This document shows, piece by piece, positions 1 to 7,598 of a stretch of DNA of 12,734 bases (positions are counted from its first letter, which is position 1; each line of letters opens with the position of its first letter). A program made the position numbers and the translations under genes. The notes below the pieces were generated by a model, which made no database searches, was not told the DNA's origin, and was given only the letters and a program-made list of their open reading frames with translations. Origin of the DNA: Pseudomonadota bacterium (lineage in GTDB: Bacteria > Pseudomonadota > Gammaproteobacteria > Halothiobacillales > Halothiobacillaceae); the NCBI GenBank assembly GCA_021795795.1, contig JAJYPA010000204.1:1-12734 (forward strand), written 5' to 3'.

Positions 1-120
1 ACCAAGGTGGCAGCGGAACTCAATAATCGTCCCAGAAAATCTCTGGGGTTCCGGACACCCGCCGAAGTTATGGCAGAGAAAATCAGAGAGTTAAATAGCG
101 GTGTTGCGCTTCAAAATTGA
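1..120 (+). CDS. IS30-family transposase, C-terminal 39 residues (partial at window edge)
   Basis: The frame reads TKVAAELNNRPRKSLGF and ends in GVALQN before the TGA at 118-120, exactly as the last 39 codons of the transposase at 9444-10457. This is the C-terminal tail after the DDE catalytic core of IS30 transposases, where 'LNNRPRK.LG..TP.E' is typical. The gene is cut only by the window boundary; whether the whole copy is intact cannot be seen. Transcription from it would run into the 3' end of the minus-strand hyf-like operon. Confidence 0.9.
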   Translation, partial: TKVAAELNNRPRKSLGFRTPAEVMAEKIRELNSGVALQN

Positions 121-127
121 AACCGCC
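1..127 (+). mobile_element. Right end of an IS30-family insertion sequence (copy 1, cut by window edge)
   Basis: The first 127 bases are identical, base for base, to 10338-10464, the right end of the complete IS30-family element further on. Identity stops after the AACCGCC at 121-127; beyond it this copy continues CATCT and the other TTCTA, which fixes the right end. The rest of the element lies outside the window. It sits 20 bp past the stop of the hyfB-like gene and points toward it, in the same orientation as the second copy. Confidence 0.93.
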
Positions 128-147
128 CATCTATTTCTTCCTTACCA

Positions 148-2106
148 TCAAATATAGAAAACACTGGCGAGTATAATGATGAGCATGAGGCCGATATAAG
201 CCAAATAGGCATTCAATGAGCCGTTCTGCAGAGCGAGTCCGATCCGATCTGCCAAGATCTGCGTCAGCCGCACTAAAGGGCGAAAGAGCCATGGCCCAAA
301 AAAAGGCGCTTCGCGATAATTGAAATGCAGTTCGCGCACGAAGTACTCCCGCCCGCGATACTCCCGCTGCAGATCGTTCGTTGGCCGATAGACGAAGCTG
401 TAGAACACCCGCAGGGCATTGGAGAAGGCCAGCGCCGTCACGGCATTTTTGGCCGGCACCTGACGCAGGCCGTGGGCCCAGACTGGTACCCGTCGCCGGC
501 CGTGCTGCAGATGGCTCCAGACGATGAGACCCACGGGCAGCAAGGCAAAAAACAGCCCTACCAGCAAGAGTAAGGGCGGCGAAATAAAGGCAAAGTGGAA
601 GCGCAGCGGGATGAGAATCGGCCCGCGGGTCATGGCCAGGACGGCGGCGGGATCCGCTGGCCAATGGGCAAAGCGCAACCAGTCCAGGCTCCAGGGTAGG
701 ACCACGGCGTACAGTAGGACGAAAAGGCCTAAGAGGAAGACGGGCCAGGTGCCGCCCGGACGCCGATGCGCCTTGTCGCCGCCCAGGAGTCCGATGCCAA
801 AGACCTTGATCATGGTCGCGAGGGCGATGGCAGCGGTCAGCGCCAGTCCGGCTCCACCCAGGGCAAGGGCGATCCGTGCGGCGGCATTGTGTAAATGGAA
901 GTCCTGAAAGACCGTCTGAAAGAGATACCACTCGCCGGCAAAACCAGCGGTCGGTGGCATCGCCGCCAGACTCATGGCCCCCAGTACTGCCCCGAGGCCT
1001 AAAGTCCAAGGGGCCAGGGCAAGGATTCGGCTTTGTGCGATCTGGTAATCACCCCTGACATCGGCAGCGCGATCGGCGGCCAGCATCATGCTGCCCTTGG
1101 CGAGGCTGTGGCCCCCCAAATGAATCAAGGCTACGGTCCAAGCCAGGGTGCTCAGTCCGACAAAGCCTTCGGCGCGAAAGAGCGAGGCAGCGCCCAGCGC
1201 CACTACCGCCAGGCCGGCATTCTCTGCCGTCGAAAAAGAGAGCAGACGACGCCAGTCGTTCTGCTGAAAGGCGTAGAGAATGGCGAGGATGGACGATACC
1301 GTGCCGACGGCGACGAGGAGGATGCCCGTGCTGGTGGCAGAGCTAACGGGTAGCCAGTCGAGAATGGCGCGCCCCAGGGCAAAAAAGGCTACATTGAGCA
1401 CAATGCCGGAAAGCAGGGCGCCGGAAGCACCGGTGCCGCTGCCGTAGGCCCCGGGATACCATTCATAGAAGGGCAAAATACCCAGTTTTGCGCCAAAACC
1501 CATGAGGAAGAGCAGAGCAATGCCAAAGGCGGTATTGGGGTACTGCGCCCAGCGTGCCGCCCAGGTAGAAAATTGCGTATCACTCGCACCAAGCAGCAGC
1601 ACGCAGAGCAGCAGAGCCACTGCCCCGATCTCCAGTAAGGCCAGCATGTAGAGGTTGGCCAGACCCAAGCGTTCCGCGGCTGCGCAGCGATCCGCCAGGA
1701 GCAGAACGGCTCCGCCGAAGCTGAGAAATTCCCAGGCGATCAAAAAGGCGATGCCCTCCTGCAGGCCGGCCACGCCCAGACTGCCCAGCAAGGCGACGGC
1801 GGCGCCGGCGTACCACAGAGCAGGGCGGCGCGCCCGGCAAGGCGAAAGAAAGGCCGCCACGGTCGCCAGCGCTCCGAAGAAGAGTAGCCAGGCCGCCGCT
1901 GGTTGCAGCATCCAGCTCACCTGCTCCGCACTCAAGGACCAGAGCACCGCCGCTTGTTGGGACTGAGGTAACGCCAGGGCACTGCCCACCACGATGGCAA
2001 TGCTGCCGGCCAGCACCGACAGCCGCGCCAGCACCGTCAGGCGCAGCAGGCCCAGGGGAATCGTCAGCAGAAGGAACAGCACGGCGATGGCGAAACTAGT
2101 CAGCAT
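148..2106 (-). CDS. hyfB: HyfB-like proton-conducting membrane subunit (NuoL/NuoN antiporter family)
   Basis: 652-residue polytopic membrane protein of the Mrp/complex I antiporter family, close in length to E. coli HyfB and HycC (about 600-670). It should form an ion-translocating part of the membrane arm. Key charged residues of the family are visible: Glu126 (LIAWEFLSFGG, TM5), Lys207 (GFGAKLGILPFYEW, TM7), Lys337 (GGHSLAKGSMM) and Glu392 in the broken helix near PPTAGFAGEW. The C-terminal extension after about residue 510 includes an amphipathic stretch (LQREYRGREYFVREL) and a last membrane helix, as in HyfB. The ATG at 2106 follows AAGGGGG and overlaps the end of the preceding gene by 11 bp, so translation is coupled. 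It is last in the operon here, whereas hyfB is near the start in E. coli. The frame is intact; IS30 lies just beyond its stop. Transported ion unknown. Confidence 0.88.
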   Translation of the reverse strand: MLTSFAIAVLFLLLTIPLGLLRLTVLARLSVLAGSIAIVVGSALALPQSQQAAVLWSLSAEQVSWMLQPAAAWLLFFGALATVAAFLSPCRARRPALWYAGAAVALLGSLGVAGLQEGIAFLIAWEFLSFGGAVLLLADRCAAAERLGLANLYMLALLEIGAVALLLCVLLLGASDTQFSTWAARWAQYPNTAFGIALLFLMGFGAKLGILPFYEWYPGAYGSGTGASGALLSGIVLNVAFFALGRAILDWLPVSSATSTGILLVAVGTVSSILAILYAFQQNDWRRLLSFSTAENAGLAVVALGAASLFRAEGFVGLSTLAWTVALIHLGGHSLAKGSMMLAADRAADVRGDYQIAQSRILALAPWTLGLGAVLGAMSLAAMPPTAGFAGEWYLFQTVFQDFHLHNAAARIALALGGAGLALTAAIALATMIKVFGIGLLGGDKAHRRPGGTWPVFLLGLFVLLYAVVLPWSLDWLRFAHWPADPAAVLAMTRGPILIPLRFHFAFISPPLLLLVGLFFALLPVGLIVWSHLQHGRRRVPVWAHGLRQVPAKNAVTALAFSNALRVFYSFVYRPTNDLQREYRGREYFVRELHFNYREAPFFGPWLFRPLVRLTQILADRIGLALQNGSLNAYLAYIGLMLIIILASVFYI

Positions 2107-2887
2107 AACGGCCCCCTTCTACTCTCTGCGGCTGCCGCTCCAGGAGCAGCAGCAGGGCATGGATGAGCGCCGCTGGATTGGGCGGACAGCCGGGCAGCCA
2201 GACATCTACGGGCAAGAGTCCCTCAAGCCCGTGCCCGCCGGCATAGCCAGTATCCATGGGTGCTCCGGATACCGCACAGGTGCCGACTGCCAGCACCATG
2301 CGTGGCTCTGGCATGGCCTCCCAGGTGGCCAGCAGGGGGTCACGCATCGGGGCGGTCACTGGACCGGTCACCAGCAGCAGATCGGCAAAACGGGGCGAAG
2401 GAGTAAAGAAAATGCCAAGGCGGTGGAGATTGTAAAAGGGGTTTTCGAGGGCGGCGATTTCCGACTCGCAGCCATTGCAAGAGCCGGCATCGACATGCTT
2501 GATATGCAGGCTGCGCCGCAGGCTCTGGGAGATCTTTTTCCGCAGCAACTGACCGTCTTCGCTATTGACGGCGGCCTGCCATTGCAGATCCTCGCGCCGG
2601 CGAACGGCATAAGCCCAATCTCCCGACGGCGTCATAGCCTCCTGTGGACAACTTTCCACGCAAATCTGGCAGACGATACAGCGACCGTAATCCACGCTCA
2701 TGCCGTTGTCTTCCCGGCGAATGGCCGCCGTTGGGCAGGCGTCTGCGCAGGCCCGACAGTCTGGCGCGCAACGCTCCGGTTGCCAGCGGGGCATCCCCAG
2801 TACTCCCTCCTGACCGTCTGGCCCGCGCGCCGGCCAGTGGGTGCTGGCGCGACCGTTCTTGATTCCTGTCCAGGTCCAGAATGGCAT
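2096..2887 (-). CDS. Fused ferredoxin-small subunit of a group 4 hydrogenase-like complex (HyfH-HyfI fusion)
   Basis: 263 residues combining two proteins usually separate. Residues 1 to about 115 match HyfH/HycF: the 'IKNGRAST.WP' start, then two Fe-S motifs, Cys40-x3-Cys44-x2-Cys47-x3-Cys51-Pro and Cys70-x2-Cys73-x2-Cys76-x3-Cys80-Pro. The first has one extra residue between its first two cysteines. Residues about 125-263 match HyfI/HycG/NuoB: Cys137 and Cys140 in DAGSCNGCESEIA, Cys204 in VGTCAVSG and Cys234 in LPGCPPNPA, the four ligands of the proximal (N2-like) [4Fe-4S] cluster. It should pass electrons along the peripheral arm at the cytoplasmic membrane face. The ATG at 2887 is 9 bp after the hyfG stop, with AGGGGG overlapping that stop. 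No break at the join, so it is a true fusion and not a read-through. Confidence 0.88.
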   Translation of the reverse strand: MPFWTWTGIKNGRASTHWPARGPDGQEGVLGMPRWQPERCAPDCRACADACPTAAIRREDNGMSVDYGRCIVCQICVESCPQEAMTPSGDWAYAVRRREDLQWQAAVNSEDGQLLRKKISQSLRRSLHIKHVDAGSCNGCESEIAALENPFYNLHRLGIFFTPSPRFADLLLVTGPVTAPMRDPLLATWEAMPEPRMVLAVGTCAVSGAPMDTGYAGGHGLEGLLPVDVWLPGCPPNPAALIHALLLLLERQPQRVEGGRYAD

Positions 2888-2896
2888 CTCGTCCCC

Positions 2897-4393
2897 CTAG
2901 CGATCGCAACCCGCAATGGTCAAGCCAAAGCTGGCCTCGTTGATGGCATAGTCCATCAGGTTGGTGTCGTGAACGGTGAGGGGGAAGACCCGCCAGTTGG
3001 AAAACGATGGCGACTTGATCTTCACCCGCTGCAGCTTCCCCGCACGGATACGCACGGCGTAGAGCAGGGAGCCGCGCGGGCTTTCTGCCCAACCGAGCCC
3101 TGCCTGCTCGCCATCGGGGATGGCAAAGTCGGCGCGCACCGGCCCCGGCTTGAGGCGTCCCGCTGCCTGCACGATCAGCGCCAGCGCCTCGCGCAGCGAT
3201 TCGGCACGTACCTCGGCGCGGGCCATGGCATCGCCCTTCTCCCGTACCGGGACATTGAAGCGTAGTTTGCTGTAGGCGGCGTAGGGATGGTCACGGCGCA
3301 GATCCCGATCGAGGCCGGAAGCGCGGGCAACGGGGCCAGTGGCGCCTTGGTCGAAGGCGGCCTGCCGCGATAGCACTCCTGTACCCATCAGGCGATCGAG
3401 ATGGGTTGCGGTATTGTGCAGGTCCTGCAAGTAGGCGTTGGCTTCGTCTATGAGAGGCTCGAGTTCACGGCCCAGATGTTCTGCGGCAATATCGCGGCGC
3501 AGACCGCCAATACAGAACAGTCCGCGCAGAAAGCGCGAGCCGGTGAGCCTGCCGTTGAGCTGTTTGACCCGCTCTTCCAGCAGCAGGCCGGTGGCCGAGC
3601 CGACCTTGAGCGTCGTGGTCTTGGCGAGTAACCCGAAGAAATGCAGATGGTTGTAGAGTCGTTCCAGCTCGACGATGATTACCCGCAGCAACTGCGCACG
3701 CCAGGGTAACTCGATGCCCCAGGCCGCCTCGACGGCCTGACAGTAGGCCAGGGCATGACAGGCGCTACCCACCCCGGATACCCGCTCGGCCAGAAATACC
3801 GCCGACTCTGCGGGCATGCCCTGAAAGCGTTTCTCCAGGCCACGATGCTTATAAAAGAGACGTGGGTGATAATGGAGGATCGCTTCGCCGATATAAGAGA
3901 AATGGAACTCCCCCGTTTCGACGAAATCCGCCCGCACCGGTCCCCAGTAGAGGTCCTGCACCTGATCGTTGGTGATCTCGGGCATGGTGGGTGGGGCATA
4001 GGCGCCGGTGATGCTGCCACCGCTATACTTGGGGCCGAGCGGCGGCGTGGCGAGCTGGTAGCCCTCATGAATCACGAGGGGGTACGGTTCCGGGTGGCCA
4101 ATGAATACCACCCCTCCCAGTTCCTGCATCTCGCGCTCGTACCAGCCAAGCAGGGGGGCCAGCTTCGCCAGAGAGGGGATCCGCTGCGCGGCTCGCAGCT
4201 CTAGCACCAGAAACCGAGGGTTGCCCGGGTGGCTGAGCAAGTAGCGCAGGACACAGACATCGTCCTCCTCCCAATCATGCCAGGCCATAAGGAAGCGCAT
4301 CCCTTGTTGCAGACATTCCTGTGCGCGGCTTTCGAGGGTGTCAGCCGGGACTTCATGGACTTCGAGCTGAGAAGCGTAGAGAGACGTAGTCAT
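2897..4393 (-). CDS. hyfG: HyfG/NuoCD-like large subunit lacking the [NiFe]-binding cysteines (Ehr-type)
   Basis: 498 residues. Residues 1-140 are a reduced NuoC-like (30 kDa) part; residues about 145-498 are the NuoD/hydrogenase large-subunit domain (GPVRADF, FHFSYIGEAIL, RLFYKHRGLEKRFQG). In hydrogenases the L1 motif is R-x-C-G-x-C; here it is Arg204-Val-Ser206-Gly-Val-Gly209, so both cysteines are gone. The L2 motif (D-P-C-x2-C-x2-R) is replaced by the C-terminal GLTIAGCDR with Thr492 and Gly495 at the cysteine positions, and there is no maturation tail. By family knowledge this protein cannot hold a Ni-Fe centre, as in NuoD and Ehr proteins. I chose the ATG at 4393, which makes an ATGA overlap with the upstream hyfF-like stop, over an in-frame upstream codon at 4447 inside that gene. 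Partner, electron donor and acceptor are unknown. Confidence 0.87.
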   Translation of the reverse strand: MTTSLYASQLEVHEVPADTLESRAQECLQQGMRFLMAWHDWEEDDVCVLRYLLSHPGNPRFLVLELRAAQRIPSLAKLAPLLGWYEREMQELGGVVFIGHPEPYPLVIHEGYQLATPPLGPKYSGGSITGAYAPPTMPEITNDQVQDLYWGPVRADFVETGEFHFSYIGEAILHYHPRLFYKHRGLEKRFQGMPAESAVFLAERVSGVGSACHALAYCQAVEAAWGIELPWRAQLLRVIIVELERLYNHLHFFGLLAKTTTLKVGSATGLLLEERVKQLNGRLTGSRFLRGLFCIGGLRRDIAAEHLGRELEPLIDEANAYLQDLHNTATHLDRLMGTGVLSRQAAFDQGATGPVARASGLDRDLRRDHPYAAYSKLRFNVPVREKGDAMARAEVRAESLREALALIVQAAGRLKPGPVRADFAIPDGEQAGLGWAESPRGSLLYAVRIRAGKLQRVKIKSPSFSNWRVFPLTVHDTNLMDYAINEASFGLTIAGCDR

Positions 4394-5853
4394 GGCGCCA
4401 CCGCAAAGGCGTGTTGGAAAAACGTCCAGAGGCCATTGGGCCACCACAGACCGAGGACCAGAATGGGTACAAAGGCGAGCAGCATGGGCAGGACGTTCCA
4501 GAGCGTTAGCTTGAGAGTCGGTTCCTCACCGGGCTCCGGTTCCGGGCCCCAGATCATGCGCCGGAAGTGATTGAGGAAGGCGGTAAAGATCAGGATCAGC
4601 AACACTGCCATCACCCACACGGCCCAGGGATTGGCGCTCAGGATGCCGCCGCGCAGGATGGTGATTTCCGAGAGAAATAGACCAAAGGGTGGCGCGCCGG
4701 TAATTGCCACCGCCCCCAACAGCCAGATTCCACCGGAAAAGGGGTAGTAGCGCAGAACGCGGCGCATCTGGCTCATCGCCTTGCTCCCGTAAGCGCGCAT
4801 CATGTTGCCGGCACCAAAGAACATGAGGGATTTGGTCAGCGAGTGGTTGATCATGTGGTACATGGCGCCGGCGAAGGCGATTGGCCCACCAAAGCCAAAG
4901 CCGATCGCCAATACGCCCATGTGCTCCAATGACGAATAGGCGAGCATACGCTTGGCACCATCCTGACGCACAATGAAGAGCCCGGCTACGGCCAGGGAGA
5001 TGACTCCCAGGACCAGCAGCGCCGTGTGGCCCATAAGGCTATACCCCCCGGCGTCGACGATGGAGAGAAAGCGATAGATGCCAAGCAGAGCAATGTTGAG
5101 CAGGGCGCCGGAAAGCATGGCCGAAGCCGGGGCCGGACCCTCGCTGTGGGCATCGGGGAGCCAGGTATGCATCGGCGCGAGACCCACTTTGGTGCCAAAC
5201 CCCACGAGAGTGAGCAGAAACGAGAGAAACAGCAGCGCCTCCGGCACCTTTGGGGCCGTCAGGCGCAGATTTTCCCAGGTGAGCGCATAGGTGGGGCCGA
5301 GGCTGAAGGTGCCGCCCCAGTAAAAGAGGATGATACCGAGCAGGGCCAGGGCCAGACCCGCGGAGACCACGATCAGATATTTCCAGGCCGCCTCGATGCA
5401 CTCCGCCTCGCGTTCGAAGCCGACCAGGAAGGCGCTGACGATGGTGGTGAAATCGATAGCGATCCAGAAGATCCCTGGATTATTCATCAAGGGCGCGATC
5501 AGCATGGTCAGAGCAAAGCCGGCCTGCAACGCGTAAAATTGGTACAGCCGCGGCCTTTCTTCCGGTAACAGACGCATATAGCCGATGGCGTAGATCGAGG
5601 CCAGGAGATAGACGACCCCGACGCAGAAGAGCACCCAAGCTCCCAGTGGGGTGAGGAGGAGATATTGGCTGCCACCGACCCAGGCCGCATTGGGAGCAGC
5701 AACGAGAATCGTGAGGGTCAGTGCGAAGACGAAGATGGCACTCAGTAGATTGAGAAACTCCCCCCAAACAGGGCGGCGAATGATCAGCATTGCGATGATT
5801 GCCAGCGATGGCACGATCCACAAGGCGGCGATCAAGGCATTAAAGTTGACCAT
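4390..5853 (-). CDS. hyfF: HyfF-like proton-conducting membrane subunit (NuoL/MrpD antiporter family)
   Basis: 487-residue polytopic membrane protein, second antiporter-like subunit of the complex and of the usual length for HyfF (about 500-530). Hallmarks: the GFGTKVGLAPMHTWLPDAHS stretch with Lys222 in TM7, followed by EGPAPASAMLSG; MINHSLTKSLMFFGAGN with Lys341; and Glu396 in GLFLSEITIL after the GAPPFG break. The acidic residue expected in TM5 (Glu in NuoL/M/N) appears as Asp134 in WIAIDFTTIVSAFLVGFE. It should move H+ or Na+ through the membrane, driven by the peripheral arm. The ATG at 5853 follows the hyfE-like stop by 3 bp, and its stop overlaps the start of the hyfG-like gene by 4 bp. 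No frameshift or truncation seen. Confidence 0.9.
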   Translation of the reverse strand: MVNFNALIAALWIVPSLAIIAMLIIRRPVWGEFLNLLSAIFVFALTLTILVAAPNAAWVGGSQYLLLTPLGAWVLFCVGVVYLLASIYAIGYMRLLPEERPRLYQFYALQAGFALTMLIAPLMNNPGIFWIAIDFTTIVSAFLVGFEREAECIEAAWKYLIVVSAGLALALLGIILFYWGGTFSLGPTYALTWENLRLTAPKVPEALLFLSFLLTLVGFGTKVGLAPMHTWLPDAHSEGPAPASAMLSGALLNIALLGIYRFLSIVDAGGYSLMGHTALLVLGVISLAVAGLFIVRQDGAKRMLAYSSLEHMGVLAIGFGFGGPIAFAGAMYHMINHSLTKSLMFFGAGNMMRAYGSKAMSQMRRVLRYYPFSGGIWLLGAVAITGAPPFGLFLSEITILRGGILSANPWAVWVMAVLLILIFTAFLNHFRRMIWGPEPEPGEEPTLKLTLWNVLPMLLAFVPILVLGLWWPNGLWTFFQHAFAVAP

Positions 5854-5856
5854 GGC

Positions 5857-6537
5857 TCAGCCCACTAGTTTCTGCAGGCCGCGGCTGCTGGTGGTTCCGG
5901 CGTGGCTTTGCAGGAAGCGGACGAGCATACCAAAGGCCACGACGATGGTGACCAGATCGAAGATGATGACCAGTTCCAGCAGCACCGGCATACCCGGAAC
6001 GATGATCTGTGAGCCAAGAAAAATGCCGTTTTCGATGACCAGCAGGCCGAGAATGTGACTGATTGCCTCGGAGCGCAGAATCATCATCAAAAAGCCAATC
6101 AGTTTCAGACTGAACATGCAGGTGAGCGCCAGCACCGCAATGTTATCGGTGAGATGCAGGGCAACGCCCAGCTGCCGCGCCACCTCATAGGAAAAAATCA
6201 CCAGAGCCGCGCCCAGAAGCATGCTCGACGAGGGCTTGAGCAAGGGCGTGAATTCGCGATTGATGTTCAGACGCTTCACCAGACGCAGGACCAGATAGGG
6301 TAGAAGGCTGCCACGAAAAAGCGCCGAGAGGGCAGCGATGATATAGAGCTCCGGGTAGTGCCCGTAATAGCCGATGGAAGCCGAGATGGCTGCGATCACC
6401 CAGGATTCCGCAGCAAAGGCGTAGACATGATTTTTCAGCCAGTGCGAGCCGAGCATCACAAAGGACAGCACCAGAGCGAGGATGGCGAGCAAGCTGAACA
6501 GCGACGTTGCCAGGGGACCCAGATGAAAGATCAGCAT
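5857..6537 (-). CDS. hyfE: HyfE-like membrane subunit (NuoK-related)
   Basis: 226 residues, almost entirely hydrophobic, with about six to seven likely transmembrane helices; E. coli HyfE is 216. The N-terminal helices resemble the short HyfE-specific part (SHWLKNHVYAFAAESWVIA). The C-terminal half resembles NuoK/MnhC, including a helix with buried Glu (LLVIENGIFLGSQII). In complex I this type of subunit helps couple the peripheral arm to the antiporter modules. The ATG at 6537 is preceded by AGGAG and lies 9 bp after the hyfC-like stop; the next gene begins 3 bp after its own stop. The position between hyfC- and hyfF-like genes matches Hyf operons except that no hyfD lies between hyfC and hyfE. 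Confidence 0.87.
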   Translation of the reverse strand: MLIFHLGPLATSLFSLLAILALVLSFVMLGSHWLKNHVYAFAAESWVIAAISASIGYYGHYPELYIIAALSALFRGSLLPYLVLRLVKRLNINREFTPLLKPSSSMLLGAALVIFSYEVARQLGVALHLTDNIAVLALTCMFSLKLIGFLMMILRSEAISHILGLLVIENGIFLGSQIIVPGMPVLLELVIIFDLVTIVVAFGMLVRFLQSHAGTTSSRGLQKLVG

Positions 6538-6546
6538 GGCAGGCTC

Positions 6547-7485
6547 CTACAGTTGATCCGCTACAATGGCGAGTACGGCAAAGAGGAAAGACAGGGCCAG
6601 GGGCTCCTGGTAACGATAGAAGCGCAGGCGCGACTGCACCGTATCCACCAGCACCATGAACAACCCCACGGCGCCATATTTCGCCAGGATGATCAGCAGG
6701 GCCAGCAGTACCGAGCCAAAGTCACCACCCACCGACAGACCCCACGGAAAGAGAAAGACATTCAGAAAGATGGTGTAGAGGATGAACTGCTTCATCCAGC
6801 TCGCCCACTTCAGCAGCGCCAGCAGCGGCCCCGAATATTCCAGAATCCGCGCCTCGTCGATCATGTAGATTTCGTAGGGAATGGTGGAATGGATGGGCAA
6901 GCGATCGGTTTCTACTGTCAGCAGAATGATGAAGGCGAGGATCAGAAAGATATGGGCGGGGCTCCAGTATGCTACCGGGTTCTTAGCGAGCAGGTGGTTG
7001 GCAACGAAAGGCAGCATCGAATGATCGAGGAAGGTGATGCCAACAAAGACCAGAATCAGCGTTGGCTCTGCCAGAATGCCCAGCATCACCGCCCGGCTCG
7101 ATCCCAGACCACCGAAAGGTTGGCCGGTATCCAGTCCGGCCAGCAGAATGAAAAAGCTCCCCAGGGTCAGGATCAGACCGCCACCGAGGATGTCTCCCAT
7201 GTCGGAAAGGGGCAGAGGGAAATTCGTCAGCACCGGGATGAGCATGGGCACGATCATCATGGCCACGAAAGCGACTATCGGCGCCCAGAAAAACACCCAG
7301 GTTGCCGTTTCCGGCACCAGCTGCGTCTTGTGGAAAAGCTTCCAGAGATCCCGATAGGGCTGGAAAATGGAAGGGCCCTGGCCGCGCTGGACCTTTTCTT
7401 CCATCTTGACGATGAATCCGTGCAGGAGAGGCGAGAGCAACAGAACCGTCAGGACCTGCGCCACCTGCAAGAGAATGTCCTTCAA
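6547..7485 (-). CDS. hyfC: HyfC-like membrane anchor subunit (NuoH family), probable TTG start
   Basis: 312 residues from the start chosen here, with about eight membrane helices; E. coli HyfC is 315. It is the NuoH/HycD-type subunit that ties the peripheral arm to the membrane. Family motifs: the VQRGQGPSIFQPYRDLWKLF loop after the first helix and the acidic VETDRLPIHS...IYMIDEARILEYSGP loop with Glu192, Glu205, Glu211 and Glu216. I chose TTG at 7485 because AGGGGGAGG (7500-7492) is 6 bp upstream, the protein then starts at the family's normal place, and the longer in-frame option (GTG at 7560) lies inside the riboswitch. It is the first gene of the operon, directly downstream of the riboswitch terminator, so it is the gene most directly under fluoride control. 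Confidence 0.87.
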   Translation of the reverse strand: MKDILLQVAQVLTVLLLSPLLHGFIVKMEEKVQRGQGPSIFQPYRDLWKLFHKTQLVPETATWVFFWAPIVAFVAMMIVPMLIPVLTNFPLPLSDMGDILGGGLILTLGSFFILLAGLDTGQPFGGLGSSRAVMLGILAEPTLILVFVGITFLDHSMLPFVANHLLAKNPVAYWSPAHIFLILAFIILLTVETDRLPIHSTIPYEIYMIDEARILEYSGPLLALLKWASWMKQFILYTIFLNVFLFPWGLSVGGDFGSVLLALLIILAKYGAVGLFMVLVDTVQSRLRFYRYQEPLALSFLFAVLAIVADQL

Positions 7486-7506
7486 TGTGCACCTCCCCCT
7501 GCCTGC

Positions 7507-7546
7507 AAAAGACAATCTACCGCCCCGTTTAGCGGGGATGTGGTAG
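7507..7546 (-). terminator. Riboswitch expression-platform terminator
   Basis: On the minus strand CUACC (7546-7542) pairs with GGUAG (7521-7517) and CCCCG (7537-7533) with CGGGG (7527-7523) around a CUAAA loop; AUUGUCUUUU follows. The 5' strand of the hairpin overlaps the 3' end of the fluoride aptamer, so folding of the aptamer should compete with termination. A second pairing is also possible: ACCGCCCC inside the aptamer (7569-7562) is perfectly complementary to GGGGCGGU (7526-7519). The direction of switching is inferred from known transcriptional fluoride switches (fluoride turns expression on), not shown by the sequence alone. Confidence 0.72.
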
Positions 7547-7589
7547 AAGTCATTAGCCACAGGGGCGGTTCGAGGCGGACTTCATCGCC
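7541..7589 (-). promoter_or_regulatory. Fluoride riboswitch aptamer (crcB motif) upstream of hyfC
   Basis: Read on the minus strand, the segment starts GGCGAUGAAGUCCGCC and ends GGCUAAUGACUUCUACC. This matches the crcB-motif architecture: a first hairpin (GGCG 7589-7586 with CGCC 7577-7574), a loop AUGAAGUC whose GAAGUC (7583-7578) pairs perfectly with GACUUC (7551-7546) to make the pseudoknotted core, the AACCGCC linker, a short second hairpin, and the conserved GGCU[G/A]AUG. Very similar to the well-studied Thermotoga petrophila aptamer from memory. It lies between a probable promoter and the hyfC-like start and precedes a terminator hairpin. No fluoride exporter gene (crcB or CLC-F) is in the window. 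Confidence 0.92.
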
Positions 7590-7598
7590 TTTTTTTAT

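Noticed and set aside
1994..3265. 423-codon open frame on the plus strand
   Set aside because: It runs antisense across three genes with clear homology; its composition is that of a shadow frame in GC-rich DNA, and I see no ribosome site or domain.
148..7485. Calling the operon a functional hydrogenase-4 / formate hydrogenlyase
   Set aside because: The large subunit lacks both Ni-binding CxxC motifs and the cleavable tail, and there is no formate dehydrogenase or maturation gene. Gene names are used only for homology.
7486..7560. Longer HyfC reading from GTG 7560
   Set aside because: The added 25 codons lie inside the fluoride aptamer and its terminator, are unlike the family N-terminus, and have no ribosome site; TTG 7485 has AGGGGGAGG at good spacing.
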